From NCBI RefSeq assembly GCF_016587375.1, contig NZ_BNJG01000002.1, positions 2,480,001-2,544,000 of the forward strand: a stretch of DNA of 64,000 nt, in the 5' to 3' direction. Under the pieces are notes generated by a model, which was not told the origin of the DNA, ran no database searches, and worked only from the letters and a program-made list of their open reading frames with translations. The number at the start of each line of letters is the position of its first letter. Position 1 is the stretch's first letter. The stretch is from Ktedonobacter robiniae (GTDB taxonomy: Bacteria; Chloroflexota; Ktedonobacteria; Ktedonobacterales; Ktedonobacteraceae). The position numbers and the translations under genes were made by a program. Below, piece by piece: positions 26,553-35,512 of the stretch.

Positions 26553-28892
26553 ATGCTTCGTCGTTTTAGTCTTCACTTTGCTCCTCGTCTCATCGCACTT
26601 TGTATGTTTGTCCTGTTTGCCTTCCTGGCGGAGGGACCCTTTGACGTGGCCCATGCGGCCTCTACCGTCACTATTAATCCTTCTCAGCAGTATCAAACCC
26701 TTCAAGGTTGGGGTTCTAGCATGGCCTGGTGGGCTAACTGGGCAGGTGGCTTGAGCGATAGCCAGCGCAATGCCCTGGCCGATGCTCTCTTTGATCCCAA
26801 TAAGGGTATTGGCCTCAATGTCTTACGCTACAATTTTGGGGCGGATGGTCCAGGCAATGTCTGTCATAACTCTATTGCTTCAGGCAAAGCAGGGATTTAT
26901 ACCAATATCCCTACCTATGAGCTATCTGCCGGTACCTATGATTGGACGCAGGATGCGAACCAACGCTGGGTCCTCCAGGCCGCTCAGAATCGAGGTGCCA
27001 ATCTCTTCGAAGGATTTGTGAACTCTCCTCCTGCCTGGATGCTTACGAATAGTTGCACCTCGGGAGCGAGCGGCAATGCCGAGAATCTGAGTAGCGCGCA
27101 CTATGATGATTATGCCAGCTACCTGGCGACGATTGCTCAGCACTTTCATGATAGCTGGGGGCTGACGCTCCAGACGCTTGAGCCATTTAACGAGCCAACT
27201 CCTGGTTACTGGAATTATCAGGGCGACCAGGAAGGCACCAATGTCTCCACCGCTACCCAGAATACAATCGTCAAGAAAGTTGGTGCCAGGCTTGACACGA
27301 CTGGCGTCTCGGCCTACTCGGTGGTCTCGGCTCCTGATGATACGGCGGTGAACCGGTCAAACACGGACTACAATGCTTACGATAGCACGGCCAAAGGCTA
27401 CGTCGTACAATACAATACGCATACCTATGGTGGCAGCGATAGCGACCGGGATTATGCCTATAGCACCATTGGGCAGGGCGGCAACAAGCGCCTGTGGATG
27501 TCAGAATGGGGCGCGGGCTCGCAGGGAAGTCAGATCGCCTCAGCTATTACTCTGTCCCAGCATATCCTGGATGATGAGCAACACCTGCATCCAGCGGCGT
27601 GGGTAATCTGGCAGGCGGCCGACAATTACTTTGGGGCCGGAGGATCTGGCAATGCTGGTGCCAACGATGATCTCTGGGGCCTGGCCAGTACAGACAGCAA
27701 TGGCAATATCATCTACCCATCGCGCTACTATGGTTTTGGGAACTATACCAAGTTTATTCGTCCCGGGTATAAGATGATAGGTAATAGTGATGGTAGCACG
27801 TTCAGTGCCTATGATGCTGGATCGCATACCCTTGTGCTTGTAGCTACCAATAGCGGCTCCAGTAGCAATGCTGTTACGTACAACCTCTCAAATTTCACCA
27901 GTGTAGGTGGAACTGCGACCCCCTATCAGACAACGGCGAGCGCGAACCTGGCTCAACTGGCGAATATGAGTATCTCAAACAAGTCGTTTACCGCATCGCT
28001 CCCTGGCCAATCGATCACAACGTTTGTCATTCCTAACGTGAGCTATACTGGCACAAACGCTGTGACCGAGGTTGACGACTCCGTTCAGGGCAGTGGGACC
28101 AACCAGTTCAATTATCAAGGAAGCGGTTGGGGGCATTGTACCAATTGTGGCAGCAATCTCTATAATGGCAGTGATAGCTGGGATGGACAGGCCGGCGACT
28201 CTGTCAGCCTGCAATTTACTGGCTCGCGCATCCGCCTCTATGGTGTCAAGGATACCAATGAGGGAATTGGCCTGGTCTCTATCGATAATGGGCCAACCCA
28301 TGAAGTCGATTTCTACGCAGCCCAGCGAGCTGGCAACCAGTTCCTCTGGGAAAGTCCCGCGCTGAGCTCTGGTACTCACACTTTCAAATTGAGCGTGACC
28401 GGGCGTAAAAATCCCCAGAGCACGAATGTCTGGCCCGCGCTTGATCGTGTAGAGATAGATCCCGTGGCCACTGGTTACGTGAAGATTGTGAACCGCAATA
28501 GTGGGAAGGCTCTCGACGTGACTGGTCAATCCACCAGTGATAGTGCGCTATTGGAGCAGTGGGATTACTGGGGCGGTGCTAATCAGCAATGGCAACTGGT
28601 GGATGCTGGTGGCGGTTATGTCAAGATCGTGAGTCGCAATAGCGGCAAGCTCGTAGATGTCTCTCAAGGCTCTACCGCTGATGGTGCATCAGTCATCCAG
28701 TACACGGACAGCGGCGGGACCAATCAGCAATGGCAACTGGTAGATGTTGGTGGAGGGTATGTCAAGATCGTCAACCGCAACAGCGGTAAGGTGCTCGATG
28801 TAAGTGCCCAATCCACCAGCAATGGCGGCTCAGTCATCCAGTATACATATAATGGCGGTGCTAACCAGCAGTGGCAGGTGCTGTCTGTCTGA
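26553..28892 (+). CDS. Secreted GH30 glycoside hydrolase with ricin-type repeats
   Basis: A 779-residue exported enzyme with a signal peptide ending near AHA-AS (35-37). The catalytic domain (about 38-500) has the GH30 features QGWGSSMAWWA, acid/base Glu214 in LEPFNEP and nucleophile Glu318 in WMSEWG; it resembles endo-beta-1,6-galactanases. A carbohydrate-binding domain (about 505-645) and three ricin B-type repeats (KIVNRNSGKALDV ... NQQWQ) follow. It should hydrolyse plant or fungal polysaccharide outside the cell. CAAGGAGG precedes the ATG. Confidence 0.9.
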   Translation: MLRRFSLHFAPRLIALCMFVLFAFLAEGPFDVAHAASTVTINPSQQYQTLQGWGSSMAWWANWAGGLSDSQRNALADALFDPNKGIGLNVLRYNFGADGPGNVCHNSIASGKAGIYTNIPTYELSAGTYDWTQDANQRWVLQAAQNRGANLFEGFVNSPPAWMLTNSCTSGASGNAENLSSAHYDDYASYLATIAQHFHDSWGLTLQTLEPFNEPTPGYWNYQGDQEGTNVSTATQNTIVKKVGARLDTTGVSAYSVVSAPDDTAVNRSNTDYNAYDSTAKGYVVQYNTHTYGGSDSDRDYAYSTIGQGGNKRLWMSEWGAGSQGSQIASAITLSQHILDDEQHLHPAAWVIWQAADNYFGAGGSGNAGANDDLWGLASTDSNGNIIYPSRYYGFGNYTKFIRPGYKMIGNSDGSTFSAYDAGSHTLVLVATNSGSSSNAVTYNLSNFTSVGGTATPYQTTASANLAQLANMSISNKSFTASLPGQSITTFVIPNVSYTGTNAVTEVDDSVQGSGTNQFNYQGSGWGHCTNCGSNLYNGSDSWDGQAGDSVSLQFTGSRIRLYGVKDTNEGIGLVSIDNGPTHEVDFYAAQRAGNQFLWESPALSSGTHTFKLSVTGRKNPQSTNVWPALDRVEIDPVATGYVKIVNRNSGKALDVTGQSTSDSALLEQWDYWGGANQQWQLVDAGGGYVKIVSRNSGKLVDVSQGSTADGASVIQYTDSGGTNQQWQLVDVGGGYVKIVNRNSGKVLDVSAQSTSNGGSVIQYTYNGGANQQWQVLSV

Positions 28893-28984
28893 GTAAATAG
28901 GTTCAGAGGGGTAACGCTTCTTCCCTTGTGAGGACACAGCCCTTCCTGCTATTAGGTTCGTCCTCTGAGATACCGTCGTTTGAG

Positions 28985-29026
28985 GGAGGACCAGGAGACG
29001 TGGAAAACCACGTCTCCTGGTCCTCC
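28985..29026. terminator. 19-bp perfect hairpin after the GH30 gene
   Basis: GGAGGACCAGGAGACGTGG pairs exactly with 29008-29026 around an AAAA loop, GC-rich, about 93 bases after the GH30 stop. Another dyad CCGGCTAA/TTAGCCGG lies further on (about 29080-29144). No gene is seen between 28893 and 29177. Confidence 0.55.
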
Positions 29027-29177
29027 TAAATTGGGTGAATGCGAGAGCGGCCCTAGCGCTCGTTCTCCCGCATACTGCCCGGCTAATAGATTACACTGCT
29101 GCTTGGTGGGTGGCCTGCCAACTCCGCCGGGCCTAGTTAGCCGGTCCGCGGCATAGGTTCATTTGACGGCTGTCATC

Positions 29178-30161
29178 TTATTGATGACCGACGATGGGAT
29201 GGGGCACATACGACTCTTCCAGGTATGTGACCTCTTCCTGAGTCAGTTTCACGGACAGAGCGCCGACAGCATCTTCCAGATGAGTGATCTTCGTTGCCCC
29301 GATGATAGGCGCCGTCACCGGCTTCTTCTGTAACAGCCAGGCAAGCGCGATATGAACGCGCGGAACCTCATGCTTTTCCGCGATTTCCGCGACCCGCTTC
29401 ACGACCTGTCGATCGGTTTCGGCTGTCGCATCGTACTTGCTTTTCGCGATTTGATCGGTTTCGGAACGAAGCGTGCTTTCCGAAGACCAGTCACGCGTCA
29501 ATCTCCCGGATGCGAGTGGACTATACGGGATCACCCCGATCTTCTCCTCGCGGCAGAGCGGCAGCATCTCCCGCTCCTCTTCGCGGTAGATGAGGTTCAG
29601 GTGATCCTGCATCGAGACGAAGCGGGTCCACCCATGCTTCTCGGCGACGTGCAGCGCCTTCTGGAACTGCCATGCGAACATGGCGGAGGCACCGATATAT
29701 CGGGCCTTGCCAGACCTCACCACGTCATGCAGCGCTTCCATTGTCTCCTCGATTGGGGTTTGGTAATCCCAGCGATGGATCTGGTAGAGGTCCACGTAAT
29801 CCGTCCCAAGCCGCTTCAGGCTTTTGTCGATCTCGCTCAAAATTGCCTTGCGCGATAGCCCGGCGCCATTCGGTCCGTCATGCATTTTGCCATGTACCTT
29901 GGTGGCGATGACGATCTCGTCCCAATTCGCGAAGTCCTTCAAAGCGCGTCCGAGGATCTCCTCACTCTTCCCAATGGAATAGACGTTGGCGGTATCGAAG
30001 AAATTGATCCCCAGCTCTAGGGCTTTCTTGATGATCGGTCGGCTGTTTTCTTCGTTAAGCACCCATTTGTGAGTCCAACGTTCCGCGTCCCCGAACCCCA
30101 TGCAACCGAGGCAGATTCGAGACACATCCATTCCGGTGTTTCCTAGCTTCGTGTATTCCAT
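29178..30161 (-). CDS. Aldo/keto reductase
   Basis: A 327-residue AKR TIM barrel. The catalytic tetrad is visible: Asp56 and Tyr61 in FFDTANVYS, Lys88 in IATKVHG and His129 in QIHRWDYQTP. NADPH loop segments PIIGATKITHLEDA near the end. Likely reduces aldehydes or ketones. GGAAGATC precedes the ATG. It follows the DUF2255 gene by 29 bases on the same strand and is part of a decayed oxidoreductase cluster next to an AraC regulator. Confidence 0.92.
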   Translation of the reverse strand: MEYTKLGNTGMDVSRICLGCMGFGDAERWTHKWVLNEENSRPIIKKALELGINFFDTANVYSIGKSEEILGRALKDFANWDEIVIATKVHGKMHDGPNGAGLSRKAILSEIDKSLKRLGTDYVDLYQIHRWDYQTPIEETMEALHDVVRSGKARYIGASAMFAWQFQKALHVAEKHGWTRFVSMQDHLNLIYREEEREMLPLCREEKIGVIPYSPLASGRLTRDWSSESTLRSETDQIAKSKYDATAETDRQVVKRVAEIAEKHEVPRVHIALAWLLQKKPVTAPIIGATKITHLEDAVGALSVKLTQEEVTYLEESYVPHPIVGHQ

Positions 30162-30190
30162 GTGATCTTCCTTTCTTTCCTTCTGCTTCT

Positions 30191-30555
30191 TTACGCAGAT
30201 GGCACCAGCTTTAGTGTTGTTGCACGCGCTTGCGGGGCGATCATAGGGCCAAAATACGTTGAGCTGTATCTCTTGTACTTCGATTGAAAGGCGGCATCGA
30301 TCTCGTTATTGAGCTCCTCATCATCGCTGACATCCACAAACGTCACGTCCTTCGTCACCCCGCCAGCTGAAATGCGTCCCTCGTGTCGCCGTTGTATTTG
30401 ACGGAACCAGGCGCCTTCGTGGCCAGGGTAGGATCGCACGTACAGATCATCACCAACGCGAACGACCCAGATCGTGACGGGCTTTCGCAGCGTGCCATCC
30501 TTCTTCAAGGATGCAAGTTGTAGTTCATATGCCGCTCCAATTCGTTCGAGGTCAT
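30191..30555 (-). pseudogene. DUF2255 family protein, frameshifted near its N-terminus
   Basis: The ATG at 30555 has an excellent GGGAGG site and encodes MTSNELER; after that the homology moves to another frame: AAYELQLASLKKDGTLRKPV, then TIWVVRVGDDLYVRSYPGHE, RHEGRISAGGVTKDVTFVDV and YFGPM to 30191. The full product would be about 121 residues, the usual DUF2255 length. Function of the family is not settled. The shift lies at about 30530. Confidence 0.75.
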
Positions 30556-30608
30556 TGCAGAGCCTCCCTCGTATTCTCTTGATACATTGATGCGCTATTC
30601 CTGACCTG

Positions 30609-30929
30609 GTTAGACCGTTCCTACTTTGACCAGTGACTTGATCGCACGGCGTGCGTCCATGGCAGCGTAGGCTTGCGCGATGCCATCCAGGTCAGTCGTG
30701 AAGTCAAAAACACGTCCAGAATTGATGTGGTTTTCTAAAACATCATCAAGAAGCTCAGGAATGTAGGTTCGCGCTGGTGCCGGGCCCCACGAAAGTACCA
30801 GAGGTCAGAACCACTGACGCATGCCAGCACGACGCGAACGACAGCGTCAGTCGGCTCTTTGATGGTAGGGCCTGGTCGCTCGCCATGCTCAATAGTGCCC
30901 TTTCCCTTGAATATTGCAGCTTTCGTAAT
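30609..30929 (-). pseudogene. Zinc-type alcohol dehydrogenase with central deletion
   Basis: The 5' part encodes KAAIFKGKGTIEHGERPGPT and VVRVVLACVSGSDLWYFRG, the N-terminal strand and first zinc-ligand region (usually CGSD). It then jumps, out of frame, to the C-terminus: LLDDVLENHINSGRVFDFT, DLDGIAQAYAAMDARRAIKS, LVKVGTV and TAA at 30609-30611. About two thirds of the gene, including the Rossmann fold, is missing. No normal start codon is left (ATT at the expected place). Confidence 0.75.
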
Positions 30930-30951
30930 GACTCTACCACCTTTTTTTTGC

Positions 30952-31941
30952 TCAGAGACCGGTCATTCGCTCTAGATGTTCGGGATACCGGGCTCCCTGG
31001 ATCGTGATCTTTGAAATGGCACTTTTGATCTCCCGCAGATCGTCGGGCTTAAGTTCGACGGCAAGTGCGCCGATATTCTCATCTAGGCGCTCGAGCTTGC
31101 GGGAGCCCGGTATGGGAACGATCCACGGCTTCTGAGCGAGCAGCCAAGCGAGCGCGATCTGAGCCGGTGTTGCTCCCTTTTGTTCTCCGATCCTGGCCAG
31201 CAGATCAATGACCGCCCGGTTTGCTTTCCGCGCCTCCGGCGTATAGCGAGGGAGGCGGCTGCGGATATCAACACTGGCGAAGGCCGTGTTTTCGTCGATC
31301 TTTCCCGTGAGATAGCCCCTGCCCAGGGGGCTGTATGGAACGAAGCCGATACCGAGTTCCTCGCATGCAGGCAGCACTTCCTCCTCAACGGTTCTCCACC
31401 ACAGCGAGTATTCGCTCTGAACTGCCGTGACTGGCTGGACCGCGTGAGCGCGACGGATCGTTTGCGCTCCCGCTTCAGAAAGGCCGAAGTGTTTCACCTT
31501 CCCTTCCTCAATCAGTTCCTTCACCACTCCCGCCACATCCTCGATGGGCACGTCCGGGTCCACACGGTGCTGATAGAACAGATCGATGGTCTCGACCCTG
31601 AGTCGCTTGAGCGAGCCCTCAGCGCCCTGCTTGATATGCTCTGGCCGCCAATCCTTGCCCAGCAGCTCCCCAGTGGGACCCAATTTGAAGCCGAATTTGG
31701 TGGCGATCACCACCTGCTCGCGCAAGGGAGCAAGCGCTTCGCCCACCAGTTCTTCATTGGTGAACGGGCCGTAGACCTGGGCGGTGTCGAAAAAGGTAAT
31801 GCCGCGTTCGACTGCCGACCGGAGAAGTCGGATCATCTCCTGCTTGTCGGGAATCGGGCTTTCATCATGGCTCATTCTCATGCAACCGAGCCCAAGGGCC
31901 GAGACTTCCAGGTTATTGTTTCCAAGTGTGCGCTTCTGCAT
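30952..31941 (-). CDS. Aldo/keto reductase (YakC/AKR13-like)
   Basis: A 329-residue AKR. The tetrad is Asp52 and Tyr57 (FFDTAQVYGPF), Lys82 (IATKFGF) and His125 (FYQHRVDP). LGLGCMRMSH and GFVPYSPLGRGYLTGKI match the YakC/AKR13 group that reduces aldehydes such as pyridoxal or methylglyoxal. GAGGAGGT lies 8 bases before the ATG. It is the first gene of the minus-strand oxidoreductase run, with an AraC regulator diverging from it. Confidence 0.92.
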   Translation of the reverse strand: MQKRTLGNNNLEVSALGLGCMRMSHDESPIPDKQEMIRLLRSAVERGITFFDTAQVYGPFTNEELVGEALAPLREQVVIATKFGFKLGPTGELLGKDWRPEHIKQGAEGSLKRLRVETIDLFYQHRVDPDVPIEDVAGVVKELIEEGKVKHFGLSEAGAQTIRRAHAVQPVTAVQSEYSLWWRTVEEEVLPACEELGIGFVPYSPLGRGYLTGKIDENTAFASVDIRSRLPRYTPEARKANRAVIDLLARIGEQKGATPAQIALAWLLAQKPWIVPIPGSRKLERLDENIGALAVELKPDDLREIKSAISKITIQGARYPEHLERMTGL

Positions 31942-32015
31942 TTGCTGACCTCCTCTTTTTATTTGTCTTGTCTTCTGTCTTTGCGTTCCAGATCGGAACG
32001 TTCTTGCCTTTACGA

Positions 32016-32102
32016 TCAGCCCAGGTATTGTTCGTCGCTGACCAGTTCCATCCAGTCAACGACCTTGCCTTAGAGCTGTTCCTGAATTGCGATGTGCGTC
32101 AT
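32016..32102 (-). pseudogene. C-terminal remnant of a cupin (mandelonitrile lyase-like) protein
   Basis: Reads MTHIAIQEQL, an in-frame TAA, then GKVVDWMELVSDEQYLG and TGA at 32016-32018. The sequence MTHIAIQExLDGKxVDWxExVSDEQY is the C-terminus of the small cupin/carboxymuconolactone-decarboxylase-linked proteins often found beside AKR and AraC genes. Only this end remains, with a nonsense change where Asp/Asn is expected. Confidence 0.55.
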
Positions 32103-32354
32103 AGGCGAAGGGCATGTACACGCATGTCCGCATTTTTGTACAAGCCAATGACGACTCGACAGACCAACATATCAGTGCAGCGTTGTCTTTTCTTGCAGAA
32201 GAGTCCAGCTTACGCGGCACAAGTCTAGAGGCATGTGCTTTGTCTGGAGAGTATTATAGATGCCCTCACACACAGGGTGATAGAATGATTGCGGAAAATG
32301 ATTGGCAATTTCTGCAAATCTTCACGATGAGCGATGACGAAAGAAGAGGTCCCT

Positions 32355-33302
32355 ATGGAGATGAACAATGGTCAGCAGGCACAACGCGAGGCACAACGTA
32401 TGCGCGCCAACCGCGAGGAACTGGCTTGGCGCATTGCGCAGGCCATCCGCGAAGATGGGACCCTTCAGCCGCTCACAGGGCTTCATCTCTCCCGCGCCTC
32501 GGTGCCTCTCAAGCGGGTTCACAGCGTGGTAGAGCCATCGGTGGCCGTGATTGCCCAGGGCAGCAAAGAGGTCCTGCTGGGTGACAACCGCTACCTCTAT
32601 GACCCCTCACGCTATTTGCTCACCACTGTCGATCTGCCCCGCGTCAGCCAGGTCCTCGAAGCATCCAAGGAGCGGCCCTATCTCGCTGTGCGCCTGGAAC
32701 TCGCTCCCTCCCTCGTCAGCGCGGTCATGGTTGAAGCCTCTCGCTCCTTACCCAGAGAGCATGCCGAGGTGAGGGCTATTGATGTCAGCCCGGTGGATGG
32801 CAACCTGCTCGACGCCTTCGTGCGTCTCGTCCGGCTCCTGGATTCCCCTGATGAAGCGCAGGTCTTGATGCCGCTGATCACACGGGAGATTATCTATCGG
32901 CTCCTGATGGGAGAGCAAGGCGCTCGGCTCCGTCACCTGGTGATGGAGGGAGGCTACACTCCCCACATCGCTACAGCGGTCAAGCGACTGCGTCAAAACT
33001 TCGACCAGCCCCTTCGCATTGAGACCCTGGCGCGAGAGCTGGGCATGAGCGTCTCGAGTTTGCAACACCATTTCAAGGCTGTCACCGCGATGAGCCCCTT
33101 ACAATTTCAGAAACGGCTGCGGCTGCAGGAAGCCCGCCGTCTGATGCTGAGCGAAGCCCTCGACGCGGCGAGCGCCGCCTATCGCGTGGGGTACCAGGAT
33201 GCCTCCCACTTCAATCGGGAGTACAAAAGCCTCTTTGGCGTCCCACCCATACGCGACGTGCAACGCCTGCGGGAAGGGGCTCTGCAAAGCGCAGGCGGGT
33301 GA
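32355..33302 (+). CDS. AraC family regulator (YqhC-like)
   Basis: 315 residues from ATG 32355 (AAGAGGT upstream; ATG 32334 is the alternative). The N-terminal AraC_N-type domain (about 30-190: VVEPSVAVIAQGSKEVLLGD, YLLTTVDLPRVSQV) and two C-terminal HTH (LARELGMSVSSLQHHFKAVT; AAYRVGYQDASHFNREYKSL) match the group of E. coli YqhC, which activates aldehyde reductase genes. It diverges from two aldo/keto reductases, which fits a reactive-aldehyde response. Confidence 0.9.
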   Translation: MEMNNGQQAQREAQRMRANREELAWRIAQAIREDGTLQPLTGLHLSRASVPLKRVHSVVEPSVAVIAQGSKEVLLGDNRYLYDPSRYLLTTVDLPRVSQVLEASKERPYLAVRLELAPSLVSAVMVEASRSLPREHAEVRAIDVSPVDGNLLDAFVRLVRLLDSPDEAQVLMPLITREIIYRLLMGEQGARLRHLVMEGGYTPHIATAVKRLRQNFDQPLRIETLARELGMSVSSLQHHFKAVTAMSPLQFQKRLRLQEARRLMLSEALDAASAAYRVGYQDASHFNREYKSLFGVPPIRDVQRLREGALQSAGG

Positions 33303-33425
33303 GCCAGAAGGCCCATCCGACCATCGTTCTCACGCAACAGACCACTGCCCCAGAGGGGCTGACCGTGTAAAGCAGCCTGGCAGGTTTGGGTTCTTGTTGG
33401 AGATGTCTAGAAGCGAGGAGAAGAA

Positions 33426-34328
33426 GTGGAGATTCGCACTGTTGCTATCCTGAGTCCGGGTGATATGGGGCATGCGATTGGCGCAGTCCTTCACCAGCAT
33501 GGCCTGCACGTCATCACCAGCCTGCGAGGGCGTAGTGCGCGAACGCAGGCCCTGGCGCAGGCCGCTGGAATGCAGGATGTTCCTGATGATGAGACCCTTG
33601 TGCGCGAGGCTGATATCCTGCTCTCGATCATGCCACCAGCCAGCGCGTACACTTTTGGAGAGCGTATCGCCTCAACCTTGCGCCATGTGAAGACCGAGCT
33701 ACTTTTTGTAGATTGTAACGCCATTGCTCCGCGCACAGCATTGGCTCTCGATCAGTTATTGACGGAGGCGGGAGCAGACTTTGTGGATGCAGGCATTATT
33801 GGTGGTCCGCCTCGGCCTGACGAAGAGGGACCGCATATATATGTCTCTGGCACGCGAGCGGCGGATATCGTCCACTTGAGCGAGTACGGCCTGGATGTGC
33901 GTGTAGTGGGCGCGCAGAGCGGCCAGGCGTCTGGCCTCAAAATGTGCTATGCCTCGGTCACGAAAGGTCTGACGGCTCTGGCGACAGAAGCCCTGACCGC
34001 CGGTCGCGCCCTGGGTCTACAGGACACGCTGATTAGCGAATTACAGGATTTGCCCGCCTTTCGCTCCATCAAGCGCTCGGTACCTGGCATGCCGCCCAAA
34101 GCCTATCGCTGGGTGGGTGAGATGCAAGAAATCGCACGCACCTTTGCGGACCTGGGACTTCCTCCACAAATGCTGGAGGGGGCCGCAGCCCTTTATCAGT
34201 TCGTCGAAGGCACCGAATTAGGCCTTGAGAAGCCGGAGCAACGCCAGTGCGGCCAGACGCTGGAAGAGGTGACTGAGATTCTGGCAGCCGCCTTGCCGAA
34301 GCAGGTCAAGCCCGAGCAAGATAATTAA
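33426..34328 (+). CDS. NAD(P)-dependent oxidoreductase with DUF1932 C-terminal domain, GTG start
   Basis: 300 residues. N-terminal Rossmann segment VAILSPGDMGHAIG (6-19) resembles 3-hydroxyisobutyrate dehydrogenases; the C-terminal half (GLKMCYASVTKGLTALATEA onwards) is the DUF1932 helical domain with the catalytic-type Lys. Family members act on beta-hydroxyacids or imines. The GTG at 33426 has GAGGAG 6-7 bases upstream. Its stop overlaps the convergent GNAT gene by 4 bases. Confidence 0.88.
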   Translation: MEIRTVAILSPGDMGHAIGAVLHQHGLHVITSLRGRSARTQALAQAAGMQDVPDDETLVREADILLSIMPPASAYTFGERIASTLRHVKTELLFVDCNAIAPRTALALDQLLTEAGADFVDAGIIGGPPRPDEEGPHIYVSGTRAADIVHLSEYGLDVRVVGAQSGQASGLKMCYASVTKGLTALATEALTAGRALGLQDTLISELQDLPAFRSIKRSVPGMPPKAYRWVGEMQEIARTFADLGLPPQMLEGAAALYQFVEGTELGLEKPEQRQCGQTLEEVTEILAAALPKQVKPEQDN

Positions 34329-34924
34329 CGACTTTCGATAAGTGGGAGGCCAAAGAGGGCTGCTCCAGTCAGCGCTCGCTCTTTGTTCTCTTTTGTGGTG
34401 AGCAGTCCCAGGCCTCCGGTGTCTAAGAAGTGGACCGCGCTGGTAAGCTGGAAGCCTGCGCGTTCGATGCCACGTTGCGATGCCAGGTTGGCTGCCTGGT
34501 GAATGATCCAGAAGCGCTCATTTGTGGCGCATTCATGGCGCAGGATATATTGAAGCAAACGCGGATAAATGCCGTGACCCCGCCACGCCGGAAGCGTGAT
34601 AAAGTAGTAGAGGTAGCGGTTCTGTGGTGGCACCTGAAAGGTGATAAGCCCACCGCCAAAGGCTGCCTTGCCAGTGGCGGACCACCCGACGGCGACGGCG
34701 TGCGCACCTATGCGCGCAAGATAAGGCTCATGGCCTACTTGCCTCAGCTTCAAGACTTCATCTTGAGTCGTCTCCATCATGAACGCCAGTTCCTCAAGAT
34801 TTGCGGCTCTCTCCACCGAAAAATCAGGCAGTGGTGGCAAGACAGGCAGTGCATCGCCCTTCCACCATGTCCATAGGAGACCCGCCCGGTCTCCTATGCT
34901 ATACGTTCCTTGATTGGTGGTCAT
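34325..34924 (-). CDS. GNAT family N-acetyltransferase
   Basis: A 199-residue protein with an N-terminal extension. The acetyl-CoA loop region is LPAWRGHGIYPRLLQYIL (about 112-129), a variant of the Q/RxxGxG/A motif, followed by NLASQRGIERAGFQ, the beta-5/alpha-4 element. The target is unknown. Its start overlaps the end of the SnoaL-like gene by 26 bases, so they are likely cotranscribed. Confidence 0.8.
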   Translation of the reverse strand: MTTNQGTYSIGDRAGLLWTWWKGDALPVLPPLPDFSVERAANLEELAFMMETTQDEVLKLRQVGHEPYLARIGAHAVAVGWSATGKAAFGGGLITFQVPPQNRYLYYFITLPAWRGHGIYPRLLQYILRHECATNERFWIIHQAANLASQRGIERAGFQLTSAVHFLDTGGLGLLTTKENKERALTGAALFGLPLIESR

Positions 34925-35405
34925 TGCGCGCGCTTACTTCTCGCAGTTCTTCTGTCATCTGCTGGACCAGTTCGGGTCTTCCATGCAGTTGGGCCGGGGT
35001 ATTCTGAAGGGAGGCGATGTGCCACTTGCCATTGTGCCTGGTGGCAACGATAGTCTGAATAGAATTTAGTGAGGGATCTATCTCAGTCTTGCCAGGCGGG
35101 ACCATGCCAACGATGGCGCGGAGGGTGGCGATATCAGGCTGTAAGAAACGCACATTTTTGATTTTGTAGATGTAGGGTGGCGTGGGATGATGGTCAAAAA
35201 TAGTTTTTAGCGTTGAGAAGATCTCTGCTTGCCCTATAAGCTGACTTCCATCGAAGCCGATGGACTCGCCATCTTCATTGAAGAGTGCAGCGAAAGCTTT
35301 TGCATCGTGTTTATCCCAGCTCTCCAATAATTTGCTGTAGAGTTCTCTGACTTCGCGCTCATTGGCGGCCTGTTCGTCTGGTGTTTGAAACATTCTTTTA
35401 GTCAT
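34899..35405 (-). CDS. SnoaL/SgcJ-like NTF2-fold protein
   Basis: 168 residues. The NTF2-like fold is indicated by REVRELYSKLLESWDKHDAK then AFAALFNEDGESIGFDG and the C-terminal strands IQTIVATRHNGKWHIASLQN. The SgcJ/EcaC family contains uncharacterised oxidoreductases or binding proteins of cytoplasmic type. AGGAGG lies 8 bases before the ATG. It leads a two-gene unit with the GNAT. Confidence 0.85.
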   Translation of the reverse strand: MTKRMFQTPDEQAANEREVRELYSKLLESWDKHDAKAFAALFNEDGESIGFDGSQLIGQAEIFSTLKTIFDHHPTPPYIYKIKNVRFLQPDIATLRAIVGMVPPGKTEIDPSLNSIQTIVATRHNGKWHIASLQNTPAQLHGRPELVQQMTEELREVSARNDHQSRNV

Positions 35406-35512
35406 ATGGGTTTCCTCCTGGAATTTATACTAAATATCCTCTCTTCTGCTTCCAAATGTGGAGCGCGAAAACGGAACTGACATTGGTGTGTGCGCCAGTA
35501 CACCAGTAGTAC

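Noticed and set aside
29040..29160. tRNA-like or riboswitch-like GC-rich fold downstream of the GH30 gene
   Set aside because: No acceptor/anticodon layout or CCA end; only simple dyads such as CCGGCTAA/TTAGCCGG.
32114..32584. Plus-strand frame overlapping the AraC start
   Set aside because: It overlaps the AraC coding start in another frame and shows no family resemblance.
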